Assembly: GCF_038502225.1 (NCBI RefSeq)
Contig: NC_091292.1
Location: forward strand, 44,969,655-45,033,654
Direction of reading: 5' to 3'
DNA: 64,000 nucleotides
Source of the DNA: Cherax quadricarinatus
Lineage: Eukaryota; Arthropoda; Malacostraca; Decapoda; Parastacidae
Shown here: one piece after another, positions 1 through 11,560 of the stretch
Position numbering within the stretch: the stretch's first letter is position 1
Layout of the letters: each line of letters opens with the position of its first letter
Translations under genes and position numbers: made by a program
Notes under the pieces: model-generated
What the model was told of the DNA's origin: nothing
Databases searched by the model: none
The model's input: the letters and a program-made list of their open reading frames with translations, nothing else

Positions 1-2
1 CC

Positions 3-269
3 AGAGTCACCCTGGCAAGGAAGTTTGACAAATGGATGATTGGAATTGTCAATAATTGCTTAAGAAAGGATCTTCACGAAGTAAAGGTCAACCTAGAAGA
101 ACTCTCAACTGTCTTGGTGGAGACCGAGAACAGAATAAATAATTGTCCATTAACTTATGTTTATTTCACCGACCTTGAAATATTAACTCAATATTATTTA
201 CGGAATAAGAGACGAGTGGAAGCCATGCCAGTTGTGATATGTACATCTGAAGACGAGGATTTATATTAA
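3..269 (+). pseudogene. BEL/Pao-type retrotransposon integrase C-terminal fragment
   Basis: The frame is open from the window edge. It contains MIGIVNNCLRKDLHEVKVNLEEL, then ETENRINNCPLTY, then VEAMPVV. From family knowledge this order matches the C-terminal part of BEL/Pao integrases: an 'ER.IG.VK.CLRK' block, an 'E.RINNRPLTY' block just after the catalytic Glu region, and then the 'L.GR' block. The 'GR' block is already altered here. Catalytic residues lie upstream of the window. The frame stops at 267-269 with no later pol segment recognised. It is probably the 3' end of an old degraded element. A chance match is unlikely given three blocks in the right order. Confidence 0.6.
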
Positions 270-2310
270 AACGACGGGAATATTCTTAAGAACAAATTTA
301 CGCACTTCAATAAAACTCTTCAGGTGGAATAAAGAGTAGCATAGTGATTATTACATTATTTAAGATCATTGTTGTGGTTCAATGGAACATTTTAAAGGAA
401 TAAGGGTGAAATCTGACAATTTCTTCCTCATCGTACTTAGTGGCGGATGGGGAGGGTCAGCAAACCTTCTCCAGATCCACAAGAGATGATCTGTCCAGTG
501 AAGGTGTCCAGCAAGAGTGGAGAAATTTCCAGAGCATCAGTAAGTTCAACCCTCTGGGAATCAGTAGCGATTCTCAACTGGGTAGCGACGTTGTTTCCTT
601 GAGAAATTGTCCTTGTAAGTATGAACTTTTAGAAGACTCAAGTCACAATATTCACGAGGAAGAAGCGGAACCCGCTACAACTCCTATTTTAAATTTGCAA
701 TACGAACATCGACCGACCAGATAAACTGAGGTAACCGCCCGAGAATAATGGAGCAGACTGAATAATGAAGGTCTTTTTTAAATTGACGTTGTCAGTTATC
801 CCTCGGGCAACAATATCAATTTGATACCAGTTACCTATGGATCCCTAGTATTCCCGATAACTGGTGACATTTATATCTGGCCCCACTCAAACAGTAAAAT
901 GATTGTGAACGAAGTGTTTGAGACTGTCACACAACTGGTTACTTGACTGTGACTGGTGTCCTGAAACGTGTTTTTATGAAACAATTTTTTGTTTTGCTCT
1001 GCACTTGGCTTTTATGTGTTGTAAATTCCTCGACTCAGCTGAGGTAACCATTTCAGTGACGGGAAGACAATGAAAGGGAAATTGAATGTCTAGTCTGACG
1101 CGGACGAAGACTGATTGATCGAATTTCATCGTAGCAAAGTATGAAGAATTACCTGGAAAACCACAGACTCCCTGTTACGTGACTTACAAGGGAGAAGCAA
1201 GACTGCCACGGATGGTCAGGGCCTTTGTAAGGCGCCTCTCTATATTATAGTTTTTAGTGCAGAAAAGTAATACAAATAATAAAAAGATTTGTCATTGGTA
1301 AATGGTATTTTCAACCCAGAATGATAGGAAAAATAAATTGTAAAATTATTAAATAATGAGCAATTTATTAAATAGCTGAAAAATGTGGTCATATGGAGAC
1401 ACATAAGTCCTGGAAAGCTGCCGAGGCAGTAAATGTTAATGAAACGTTTCAGAGATGAGGCATTTAAATGATCTCATTAGCGAGACATAATAATTGCCTC
1501 AGACTTAAAAAATTATGATATAAAAACAATCATTGCCTCTATAAATTGCAGAAACAGTATAATTACAGTTGAGCATAAGAGTGATAATCATGGCTTCTAT
1601 GTGACAAATCCTTATCATTAATGCTTTCTTCTATAATTTAAAGGTATAAGTAGTTAGTGTAAGTCGGAGGTAAGCATTTTACCTCTCAATAAGAGTTACA
1701 ATTTAATGTCAGCCTAATTACGCAAAACTATTAAAAGGGTAAATATCGATAAAAATCAGGGGTTAATACATGGAGCCGGACATTAGCCTCAGCGGAGAGG
1801 CATTTTCAAAGTTTTAGAAATAACTTTAGATCCTTCATCTGACTGGATTTATCTCTGAAGTTCCACATGCGAGAAGAACCGTAGCAGAACATGAACAATA
1901 GAGTCAAATTTTCTCACAGGAAGACTGGTTGACGAGTCCATTAATGGATAACAAGTACTGGCTGCCAAGCTTCGTCTTAGGAAGACGAAGTGTAGGCGCA
2001 AGTAGTGCCTAGTCTGAACACCGACTCCACTTACCAGTTACCTGACATGTGTGACAATTCTCATCATGTGAAGTGACCGACTCCTTCATCTTTGGTCATA
2101 CATGCGCTTAGCCAGCATGCCCTGTCTTGCTCACACCAAGATGCACAAAGCATGTCGGTTCTTCATGTCGATGCTTCATGTCGGTGCTTCACAGTTGTCG
2201 TAGAACCAAAAATGAACTTATCCTCAAAGCACTTTTGTTGTTATATTACAATGATCCAAGTCCTTTGACTGGTCCTCAGTCAAGACAAAACTTCTAAGTT
2301 CTCTACTGAC
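270..2310. other. No recognised gene; possible 3' remainder of the BEL/Pao element
   Basis: One 94-codon frame (440-724, plus) begins MADGEGQQTFSRSTRDD and is followed by a stop. It resembles nothing I recognise. The rest is AT-rich without long frames. I searched by eye for terminal direct repeats that would mark an LTR and did not find a convincing pair. Confidence 0.35.
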
Positions 2311-2397
2311 AGATCAATGATCTGTGTACGAAATGGTATATAATACCGACAAGATGAGAGTAAGACACATGTGCAACATCTGGGTATCTTTATTGTA

Positions 2398-2425
2398 GAC
2401 GTTTCGCCATCCAGTGGCTTTATCA
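2398..2425 (-). ncRNA. Hammerhead-ribozyme-like core, left arm of palindrome
   Basis: On the minus strand it reads tgataaagcc, a 7-nt loop (actggat), then ggcgaaacgtc. This is the hammerhead layout UGAnGA / stem II / GAAA / stem III. The stem II pairing gcc/ggc is visible. The position equivalent to conserved G8 is A, so self-cleavage is doubtful. It is the mirror copy of the motif at 3125. Confidence 0.4.
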
Positions 2426-3124
2426 ATACAAATTCTAGGACATAACTTGAAGACAGTAGAACTATGTACAGAAGATGAGGTAATCAGTCCCTCAAACTAG
2501 GAGTAGGTGCGAACAGCACCATAGTCGTGGAGATTCTGAAGCAGAAGAAAGAATCCTGGCGCTTATATAGTAACGTCAGGTGTAGCAGACGAGGGCATAT
2601 TCACTGGTAGGCGGGATTCCCCAGTGGAAGTAGGTCCTTCCCAAAGAGATGGGTTAGTTGTAGAAGTAGTTGTCGTAGTCGTGAAGGTTATGTACATGTC
2701 CTCAGAATTAAGATTCCATGATGTTGCAGTGTCTGACAAGTTGTGTGACAGATGTTGCACATGTGTCTTACTCTCATCTTGTCGGTATTATATACCATTT
2801 CGTACACAACTTGTCAGACACTGCAACATCATGGAATCTTAATTCTGAGGACATGTACATAACCTTCACGACTACGACAACTACTTCTACAACTAACCCA
2901 TCTCTTTGGGAAGGACCTACTTCCACTGGGGAATCCCGCCTACCAGTGAATATGCCCTCGTCTGCTACACCTGACGTTACTATATAAGCGCCAGGATTCT
3001 TTCTTCTGCTTCAGAATCTCCACGACTATGGTGCTGTTCGCACCTACTCCTAGTTTGAGGGACTGATTACCTCATCTTCTGTACATAGTTCTACTGTCTT
3101 CAAGTTATGTCCTAGAATTTGTAT

Positions 3125-3152
3125 TGATAAAGCCACTGGATGGCGAAACGTC
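3125..3152 (+). ncRNA. Hammerhead-ribozyme-like core, right arm of palindrome
   Basis: It is identical to the left-arm motif: tgataaagcc, loop actggat, ggcgaaacgtc. It is followed by tacaataaagatacccag, which contains aataaa. Small hammerhead motifs are known from Penelope-like elements and retrozymes. Here the G8-to-A change makes a decayed or inactive ribozyme the safer reading. Confidence 0.4.
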
Positions 3153-3479
3153 TACAATAAAGATACCCAGATGTTGCACATGTGTCTTACTCTCAGATCA
3201 ATGATCTGTTCTTTAAAAAATCCTAGTGTGTCAGTGGAGTGATAACATTCTCTTGTTCTCAGTCGGTGTAGACGATGAAGTACATCGCTGAATAATATTC
3301 TCAAACCTGTCTCGTTATTATCAACGGAAACAGCAAGTGGTAACGCAGCTTTCAGTACTCATGCCGTTGTTCGTGTCACAACACCCCAGAGGAATGATGT
3401 AGGTTCACTACTGTCAGCTTCAAGGACCTAAATTTCCTCGCTGGAGTAAACTGTTATTAAAGTTTCAAGAAGAATGATA

Positions 3480-3760
3480 GATGCTTCAGTGACATCATTT
3501 CCAAACAGAATCTGAGCATCGTTCACAGAAAATTCTCTTGAAAATCCAAATCCAAAATATCCAGAATAATAACTTTTCAATATAAATTTTAATGTTGCGG
3601 TATATTGTCACAATATTCCCTCCATAGGCTTCTAGAAGCACATTATTTGTGTGGTTTATCTGAAGAGAAAGTACATTATCTTGTAATAACGTCAAAAATT
3701 CATGCTGTTGTAGTCATTCCTGTTTTTCAGGGATATTAGAAGAAGACGTCAACTTCAGCT
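3480..3760 (-). pseudogene. Relic of an LTR-retrotransposon protease region, related to the element at 44-58 kb
   Basis: The minus frame at 3495-3695 begins with LTLLQDNVLSLQ after its first Met and then reads NNVLLEAYGGNIV. The protease region at 54.9-55.25 kb has LTLLREDVLPIT followed by DVLLEAYGGAVI at the same spacing. At DNA level the stretch ccataggcttcta is shared. The downstream half (hydrophobic, lysine-rich) no longer matches, and the catalytic Asp-Thr/Ser-Gly segment is not visible. It is most likely an old copy of the same or a sister Gmr1-like element. It was recognised only by comparison within this window. Confidence 0.5.
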
Positions 3761-4308
3761 GTGAAAGTGCTTCCATCTAATGGATGTTCTTGTTTTCTCT
3801 GAGGTGATGAGAATGACTTAAGTCCATACACTCGTAGTCGTCTTTCCACAGAAGATGAAATTTATGGTAAAGTACATTAAAGCCAATACATGTTTTTGTT
3901 TTCAAGTATGCAGCCCGTCAGATCCCCCGAAGTCTCGCTGACTCAGTCAAAACTCCCGGGGCAAGAAACAGAAGCAAACACAGCTGGTACTAGCATGACA
4001 AGTGCTTCATTCTCTCAGAGGCTGTAGTAAGAAGTAAGAAATAAGCAGTAAGAAGCCTCGAAACACGTCTCAGTGAACACATTAATGCATGTAGAACTAT
4101 AACTTGAACAACGTCTGTTTATGACACCGGAATTCTGCCAACCACCTGTTGAAACTCAACGACGCCCGACTAGTGATTAAATAATCCAATTTCCGCAGAC
4201 GTAAATGCCTTGAATCATTATTAATCGCTATTTCTAACACAGTTAAGAATCATCTCTGAAGTAATAACAAGAATTCACCTCAAACTGTTAACTCCATCAT
4301 CACATAGC
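3761..4308. other. No recognised gene
   Basis: No long frame, tandem repeat or recognisable transposon boundary was seen. Part of it may belong to the degraded LTR element whose protease relic precedes it. Confidence 0.3.
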
Positions 4309-4402
4309 TGCTGCTACTACTGTTACTACTACTACTACAACTACTACTACTACTACTACTGTTACTACTGCTACTACTACACGTACTACTACGACTAATA
4401 GT
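4309..4402. repeat. Imperfect (CTA)n / (CTG)n trinucleotide microsatellite
   Basis: Successive ctactactac triplets are interrupted by ctg, gtt and caa triplets over about 94 bp. Confidence 0.9.
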
Positions 4403-4479
4403 ATTATTTCTACTAATACCTACGACGATCATATTACGCCTTTCACCTTACCGTAATACCTATATCAACACTGTAATAC

Positions 4480-4562
4480 TCCCCAGATAGGGAGCCAAGG
4501 CCGGGCCACCACTACCTGGAAAAGACCAGGGCCGGGAGAATACCGGCGAATAAAAAAAAAAA
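4480..4562. repeat. Possible short retroposon with A-tail
   Basis: A GC-rich block (gggagccaaggccgggcc, then accagggccgggag, then taccggcg) ends in a run of about 12 A at 4550-4562. This stands out from the AT-rich surroundings and looks like a short A-tailed retroposon. No tRNA-like promoter boxes were identified, so the call is tentative. Confidence 0.25.
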
Positions 4563-4911
4563 ACTCTGTATCCATGTATTGTTTATAACGGCTTGACAAA
4601 GCTCCTCTAGAGCGAAATGCCTCCACAATGAAATGTCGCACTAGTTGCACATGTGTCGTTTTACCCAGCAGAGACACAAATACTAACGATCATATGATGA
4701 TACCCAGTACCACACATCACCTACCCTCTCCCCCTCCACCCCGCACCGTAACAGTAGTGTGGCAAGAGGCATGTACATGGCGCTGGTATCTACATTTTTA
4801 ACATTCACTTCAAACATCCTAACTATCCATTCCACAGTCATACAGGTATGCACATAAATTTACGTACAATGCAAGTGAACATTGCACATTATCAATACTT
4901 TTGGTCCAGGA

Positions 4912-4985
4912 GTATAAGTAAATCCGCCTTAGTAGAGTAGTATAAGTAAGTAGAGTAGTATAAGTAAGAGTAGTATAAGTAACTC
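4912..4985. repeat. Short tandem repeat around agtagtataagta
   Basis: Four imperfect copies of agtagtataagta or its shortened forms follow one another between 4912 and 4985. Confidence 0.7.
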
Positions 4986-6330
4986 AATATTTCTACTGAC
5001 TGTTACAACTTAACCAGTCAGAGAGATAAACTAATGCTCTCTTAATCGTAATAGATAATAATCTGGCACCAAAATGGACTCAGGGTCTAGTAAGTAGCAC
5101 TTATATTTGGGAAACAGTTATAAATAACCCATAGAAAAGGTATTGTGTAGCCTGGCAATGTTATCATGGGTGCCACCTGAATACTGGACTAAGACAGTTG
5201 GCACAGTTGGCAGACTTGTCATAATCTACAATAATTAAATATAATGAAGGACTTGAGGCTAGAAATAAGGGTTCTTTAACCTTAACCAAGTATTCCAGTG
5301 TGAGAGATGACCGGGAACCTGTTGGTCAAGAAGAACCTTAAAAACAGTTTCTAGACATCGCCTCGTGTCGACCAGAACAGAGTCTACGACTCTATCTCAT
5401 CAGAATCAGTCTTCAAAATAGACTTCAACAAGAGAGAATCTGGGCAGGGAAATTTGAAAGATATATTATTTTCACATTATTTTACTATTAACAGCAAGGT
5501 TGTAACAGGTCTGGACAGTTTGATAAATTAGTTGAAAGTTTGAAAGAAATCACCCATATATCCAGGGATTTAAAGTCTGGTAATGGAGATGGGTACATTG
5601 ATCTAACAGAAGTAAATGAAATACAGTAACTTCTGGCCCATAGTCAAGAGGAATAGCTAGTGTAGCAGACGTCGTAGACTCGGGAACAGTACTGTTGACA
5701 ATTGTAAGCTCGTGGACAGAAGAAGGAAGAAGTTCTGAGTAAAGTCTTCCACTATTCCAGACTCCAGTGTTATACTGTCCTCCACTTTGTCAGTAGACCC
5801 AGTCACGCCATGGAAAACAGAAGTGAGGAGTGACGTAAGGATTATTTCTGATCAGAACAAAGCAGGAAGTTAATAGTTCAACCTGTGAACCATTTGGACC
5901 TCAGGAAACACCTTAGGGCAGAGAAAGTATTACGAGCACAGGTAGCCTTAATCATAGTCAGCAATCAAAGAGCAACCTGGCAATATAGGGTAAAGCAGAC
6001 ACAGAGGTATAGTTTTTCTTTACTTGCCACCCGCATGTACAGTATTTACAAGGTTAAAATCAGCAGTATAAGACACAGCAAGGAGCCACTTATGACGGCA
6101 GGTTATACTTCAGAATGCAAGAGAGAGTGTGAATGGTTCTGACCAGCTTAAGCGAGATTCTGACTCACAGCCAGGCAGACACGCACATCACTTTGGCTGA
6201 AAAGCCGGCCCTGACGCTGCTGGTGGTTAAAGTAGGCACCTCAGTAGTGGGGTCCCAGAACTACTATATTCTGAATTTCCAGTTTGCGTGCTGCGAGTAA
6301 ATTATAACCTACTCGGCGCACGCCACAAAA
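4986..6330. other. No recognised gene
   Basis: The longest frame (5885-6142, plus, 85 codons, starting MNHLDLRKHLRAEK) has no recognisable domain. No tandem structure is evident. Confidence 0.35.
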
Positions 6331-6608
6331 GTATACCTGGAATATACCTGGAGGAAGGTTTCGGAAGTCAACGCCCCCGCTGCTCGGTCCATGACCAGGC
6401 CTTGTGGTGGATCAGGACCTAATCAACCAGGCTGTCACTGCTGGCTGAACGTAAACCGACGTATGAGCCACAGCCCGGGTGGTCAGGTACTGACTAGGTG
6501 CCTATCCAAAACCTTCTTGAAAACAGCCAGGGGTCTATTGGTAATCCCCCTTATGTATGCTAGGAGGCAGTTGAACAGTCTTGGGCCCCTGACACTTACT
6601 GTGTTGTG

Positions 6609-7772
6609 TAATCTCAACACAGATTTACAAACGGGCGTTCCCGTCTTACGAATTTACTAACTTTTTTCACTAAGGTATTTGAGGAGGTATATCATGGTAA
6701 TTAATCTGATATTGTGTACACGGACTTCAGTAAGGCTTTTAATAAAGTTCCACATCAGAGACTATTGAGGAAACTTAAAGCACACGGAATAGGAGAAAAA
6801 TTATCCTGGGTAAAGGCATGTTTGACAGATAGGCAGCAGAGAGTTTCCATAAATGGGGAGAAATCAGAATGGAGACACGTCACAAGCGTTGTTCCACAGG
6901 GGTTAGTGTTGGGCCCCTTGTTCACAATTTACATAAACGATATGTGTATATGAGGGAATAAATAGCGACATGAAAAAATTTACTGATGACACCAAAATAG
7001 GCCGTCCAGTTCACTCCAGGATGGTTTGAATAGATTGATGCAATGGTCGGAGAAGTGGCAGACGCAGTTTAATATAGACAAATGCAAAGTTCTAAATGTT
7101 GGACAGGAAAATAACCATGCCAAATACAAACTAAATAATGTAGATCTTAATATTACTGATTGCGAAAAGGATTTAGGAGCGCTGGTTAGCAGTTCTGATC
7201 ACCGTATTACAGAATGGATACAAATGCACTGGAAAACGTACAGAGGAGGATGAGAAAGTTGATCCCATGTATCAGAAATCTTCCCTATGAGGATAGACTG
7301 GGGGCCCTGAATCTGCACTCTCTAGAAAGGCGTATATTTAGGGAGGATTTGATTGAGGTGTATAAATGGAAGACAGGAAAAAATAAAGGGGGTGTAAATA
7401 GGGTGCTTATAATATCTAGCCAAGACAGGACTCGCAGCAAAGGTTTCAAGCTAGAAAAAATTCAGATTCAGGAAGGATATAGGAAAACACTGGTTTGGTA
7501 ATAGAGTTATGGATGAGTGGAACAGACTCCCGAGCACCGTCATAGAAGCTAAAACGTTGTGTAGTTTTGAAAATAGGTTAGATAAATACATGAGTGGGTG
7601 TGGCTGGGTGTGAGTTGGGCCTGACTAGCTTGTGCTACCAGGTCTGATGCCGTGCCTTCCTTAAGTGGATGTGACCTGACTGGTTAGAGCATCTAAGCCG
7701 GGGGGTGACTTGGACCTGCCTTGTATGGGCTAGTAGGCCTGCTGCAGTGTTCCTTCTTCCTTATGTTCTTAA
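6609..7772 (+). pseudogene. 5'-truncated CR1-like LINE (family B) RT fragment
   Basis: The frames at 6714-6953, 7026-7253 and 7214-7501 are successive pieces of one RT C-terminal half. They contain YTDFSKAFNKVPHQRLLRKL, then [18 protein letters not shown], the catalytic box FTDDTKIG (normally FADD), SEKWQTQFNIDKCKVL, and the family-specific DEWNRLPSTVIEAKTL just before the stop. Frameshifts separate the pieces, and a stretch is lost between SSSDHRI and the ALENVQRRM block. The 3' end runs into ttccttatgttctta, the 8-bp tail unit of family B. The host family A sequence expected between the two junctions is partly missing, so insertion was accompanied by a deletion. Confidence 0.8.
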
Positions 7773-9417
7773 TAGTCCCTCTAGGATTATTCAAGTGTAT
7801 ACTATCATGCATTTTTCTCTCCTGCATTCCATGGGGTACAAATCAAGGGATTACAACCGTTCGCAGAAATTCAGGTGCTTTATCGTACTTATACATGCCA
7901 GGTCTGTAATTACGCCTGCCTTGAAAGAGGCTGTTCCAGCCTAAGGAGGGCAAGCGGTTTTAAGAAAATCATCATGGGCTTGGCATCGCTAGCTTTGAAG
8001 GTTCTCATTATCCATTTTATCATTTTTCCTAGTAGATGTGATAGATACATTTTTGTGATCTTTGAGAGTGAGATCCTCTAACATTATCACTCCCAGGTCC
8101 TTCACATTAGTTTTTTGCCTTATTATGTGGTTTTAATTTCATAGAGTTTTCTATAGTGGAGTAATTGAAATTTGTCTTCATCGAACTTCATATTGTTTTC
8201 TGCGGCACATTAATTAAAGATTTGATTGATGTCTGATTATGAGACTTTCAGTGTCTTCGATGGAGGACACTGTCGTGCAAATTCGGGTGTCACCCGCAAA
8301 GGAGGCCACGGCGCTGTAGCTTATATCTTTGTATCAGATATGAGGAAGAGGAATAGAATGGGAGCGAGTATTGTGCCTTGTGGAACAGAGCTTTTCTCTG
8401 TAGCCCCCTCTAACTTTATTCAGTTTAATATTACTCATTGTGTTTTATTTGTTAGTAAGTTATAGATATATCTATCAACTTTTCCAGTTATTCTTATATC
8501 ACGCATTTTGTGCGCTAGTACACCGTGGTTGCATTTGTCGAAGTCTTTTGCAAAGTCTGTGTATACTGCATCACCATTTTGTTTGTCCTCCAGAGCATCC
8601 AAGACCATGTCATAATGATCCAGTAGTTGAGTTAGGGAGGAGCGACCCCCTCAAAACCCATGCTGCTCTGGGTTGTGCAAATGATGGGTATCAACGTGGG
8701 TGGTAATCTAGTTTCTTAAAACTCTTTCAAAGATTTTTATTATGTGGGACATTAGTGCTATCTATCTGTAATTCTTTGTAATTGTTTTACTGCCAATTTT
8801 GTGGGGTGGGGCGATTTCTGTTGTTTATAGTGACTGTAGGATGACCCCTGTGTCCATGCTCTCTCTCTCTCCATAGAATACTAAAGGCACGTGAAAAGGG
8901 CTTCTTGCAATTCCCGATGAACACGGAGCTCCACGAGTCTGGGTCTGGTGCATTATGATAGGATAACATCAGAAGAATTTGAATTGACCAAATTTTTAGT
9001 CTCGGTCATAAAAAGTTCATTGAAATTGTCGACCCTTTGTCTGATTTATGGCTCAGTAAATGCTGAGTCATACTGGGACTTGAATATCTCAGTCATTTGT
9101 TTGCTGTCATCTTTGTAAGTCCCATCTTGTTGAAGCAGAGGTCCAGTACTCGATTTTGTTTTTACATTAGATTTGGCATAAGAAAGGAAGTATTTTTTTT
9201 CAGTCTCAGTTATGGCTTGAAGTTCTTCCTGTGTTTCTTTCTCTTTTTTTGTATGATTCCTTAAGCTTAAGTTCGATATTTGCTATTTCTCTGCCCAGTG
9301 CCTCCAAAGGCTGTTCCTGGAACTGTTGGGAGGCTGCATCAGGAGGTATGAATACGATCACAATGACAAGCTTCTCGTCCTCAGTCTTTACTGCCAAAAC
9401 GTCAGCTATATCGTGTA
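7773..9417 (-). pseudogene. Copy A1 ORF2, reverse-transcriptase part, heavily mutated
   Basis: Aligned by eye with the better copy at 40.7-43.6 kb, this covers the RT from its C-terminal thumb back to the linker between endonuclease and RT. The minus frame at 9206-9460 fuses endonuclease strand residues (DIADVLAVKTEDEKLVIVIV, then PPDA) directly to linker residues EIANIELKLKE. The second half of the endonuclease, including the GD-N and SDH catalytic blocks, has therefore been deleted. Many stops and frameshifts make it non-functional. Confidence 0.7.
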
Positions 9418-10372
9418 AGGTATACCTGGAGCATACCTGGAAAGTTTTTCGGGGGGTCAACGCCCCCGAGGCTCGGTCTGAGACCAGGCCTCGTGGTGGA
9501 TCAGGGTTTGATCAACCAGGCTGTTACTGCTGGCCGCATGGAAACAGACGTACGAACCACAGCCCGGCTGGTCAGGTACTGACTTTAGGTGCCTGTCCGG
9601 TGCTTTTTTGAAGTCAGCGAGGGGTCTACTGGTAATCTCCCCTATGTATGCTGGGAGACTGTTGAGCAGTCTTGGGCCCCAGACACTTACATAATGTGTT
9701 GTCTCTCAGTATACTCGTGTCACCCCTGCTTTACATTGTGGGAATGTTGCATCTCCTGGCGAGTCTTTTGCTCTCATAGGGAGTGATTTTCGTGTGCAAG
9801 TTTGGTACGTATCCCTCTAGGATTTTCCAAGTGTATATTATCATGTATCTCTCTCTGTATATTATCATGTATCTGTCTCACTGTCTTGTATTCCAGGGAA
9901 TACAAATCAAGGACCTTCAACCGTTCCAAGTAATTTATGTGCCTTACCTTAAGTGTGCCGTGAAAGTTCTTTGTACACTCTCCAGGTCTGAAATTTCGCC
10001 TGCCTTGAAGAGGGCAGTTAGTGTACAGCAGTATTCCAGCCTAGAGAGAACATGAGATTTGAAGAGAATCATCATGGGCTTGGTGTCCCTAATTTTGAAG
10101 GTTCTCATTATCCATCCTATCATTTTCCTAGCAGATGCGGTAGTTACATTGTTGTGGTCTTTGAAGGCAAAATCCTCTGACATTATCACTCCCAGGTCCT
10201 TCACATTACTTTTTCGCTCTATTGTAGGGTTAGAATTTGTTGTATACCCTGATACAGTCTTAATTTCCTCAAGGTTTCCATATCTGAGTAATTGAAATTT
10301 CTCTTTATTGAACTTCATATTGTTTTGAGTGGCCCATTTGAAGATCTGGTTGTGTCCGCTTGCAAAGAGAAC
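9418..10372 (-). pseudogene. Copy A2: 5'-truncated family A LINE nested in copy A1
   Basis: It starts at the family A 3' terminus (tatacctggagcatacctgg at 9420) and runs through 3' UTR and RT thumb. The minus frame at 9944-10318 contains MKFNKEKFQLLRYGNLEEIK, ERKSNVKDLGVIMSEDFAF, ASARKMIGWIMRTF and SRLEYCCTLTALFKAGEISD. It ends abruptly at about 10,370. Left of it A1 has DIADVLAVKTED and right of it A1 has SLICSGLLN. In the 43-kb copy these two blocks are adjacent, so A2 sits inside the A1 endonuclease. Confidence 0.75.
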
Positions 10373-10660
10373 AGGTGTTTAGTAATCCCGAGCAAATGAG
10401 CGACTCTGACATGCATGCCAAGCCTCTCCCCCCTTGTTGCCTGTTGATTCTGTTGCATCTGAATAAGTTATAACCTGGGATCCATATTTCGTTGGCAAAG
10501 TGATCCTTTATGTGGGTCTCTGTGAAAGCTGCAAGTATTGCATGTGACTCCATGAGCAGTCCACTGATGAAAGATTTGGTTATTTGTTGATGGCTTTAGA
10601 CCCTGTATATTTGCAAAGATAAATATTGTCTTTTTGATGGTATGTAGGGGGCTTTGTTTG
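10373..10660 (-). pseudogene. Copy A1 ORF2, endonuclease N-terminal fragment
   Basis: The minus frame at 10305-10553 contains ILAAFTETHIKDHFANEIWI and GYNLFRCNRINRQQG, and further upstream reads FANIQGLKP-like residues. From family knowledge the ETH segment carries the metal-binding Glu of APE-type LINE endonucleases. It is truncated by the A2 insertion. Confidence 0.7.
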
Positions 10661-11560
10661 CTGGCATTAATATCTGTTGTTCTGAAGTGGTCACTGACTG
10701 TGCCTCCACTCCAGTAGTGATCCGAGGTGGTGGTGTATTCCTGTCATTTCTTGCCAGCTTTTTTTTCATCCTGGCACTAAGAAATCTGTCTCTGGAGTGG
10801 TTGTAACTTTCCTGGTTTGTTTTCCATGTTCTGAGTGATCTGTATATTCTTGTCCTCTTTCAGTGGTGTGCCTGACAGCATGTGTCTTAGCATTGTCTTT
10901 ATTTTGCTCATGAGGTCGTGGTATTTTTTGAGATGGTCAGAACTGCACATCTCACCTGTTCTTGCAAATATTGCTTGCCTACAGATATGCATGACACAGA
11001 ATTTGCATAGATTTCATTTCTATTTGCCAGGATTTTTTTATGGCTGGGTGCCCTACTGATGCATTTTTATTTTTTTGCTTCCCCATTATCTACAGCGCCT
11101 GTGCTAACACCAGCGCCTCCACCAGGTTTACTGGTACTGTATCAATACTGTTTCCCGAAGCATCATCCACTTTTTTTCATCTCCAGCAATATTCTTATTT
11201 TGTATTTCTGGAACTTGTAAATCTTTGTCTTTACTTGTTTCTTCAAGTTTTCTGTTGGTGTTTCTGTCTTTTATAATAAATGTAATTTTCTCCCACAGGT
11301 TTCTCTCACCCAGCCAAACTCAAAAACATTTTTCTGATGTAATATCGTTAGTGGTGAACTGCTGTATGTTTACACAATTATCATGATTCCATTTATATGT
11401 TTTTTTCAGTGTTTGGTATATAAAAATTATAGAAAAAGTATGTTGTTGTAAAAGTGTACCGAGGATATTGAGGGTACTGGTGTCTGCTGGCGGCTTTTTT
11501 ACTGCCTGAGATTTTGGGTTTTCATGTATCACTGTATCTGACATTTTCTAGAATTTTTTC
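10661..11560 (-). pseudogene. Copy A1 ORF1 (PHD / Cys-rich nucleic-acid-binding protein), degraded
   Basis: Comparison with 43.7-44.3 kb and 58.35-58.99 kb shows the same order on the minus strand: an N-terminal PHD-like block (the frame at 11320-11544 ends NDITSEKCF where the better copy has SNIKSEKCFWVCP), a low-complexity middle, and a Cys/His-rich C-terminal block (frame at 10777-10992, MHICRQAIFARTGEMCSSDH). Frames are short and shifted and several Cys are lost. Confidence 0.55.

Larger units (their letters stand above)
2326..3194. mobile_element. Palindromic (head-to-head) retroelement insertion with 15-bp target-site duplication
   Basis: The 869-bp segment is flanked by the direct repeat agatcaatgatctgt (2311-2325 and 3195-3209). 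It consists of two 391-bp inverted arms, 2356-2746 and 2804-3194, which pair without indels at every point checked. The 57-bp spacer (2747-2803) is itself the reverse complement of the left-end sequence at 2326-2382. Each arm contains one hammerhead-like motif and a TATA-like stretch (ctatataagc). The string gttgcacatgtgtcttactctc recurs in direct orientation 421 bp apart. A 15-bp duplication suggests target-primed reverse transcription. Inverted partial copies with terminal-repeat-like units are typical of Penelope-like elements. No Penelope RT or GIY-YIG frame lies inside, so the family assignment is inference. Confidence 0.7.

Noticed and set aside
2563..2987. Two similar frames on opposite strands (Thr-rich TTTTTTSTTNP segment) as a conserved gene pair
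   Set aside because: They are the same sequence in the two arms of the palindrome. The Thr run comes from a ctacgacaactactt simple repeat.
2326..3194. MITE or inverted-repeat DNA transposon
   Set aside because: The 15-bp target duplication, the internal direct repeat and the arm-sized inversion do not fit a MITE; a target-primed retroelement fits better.
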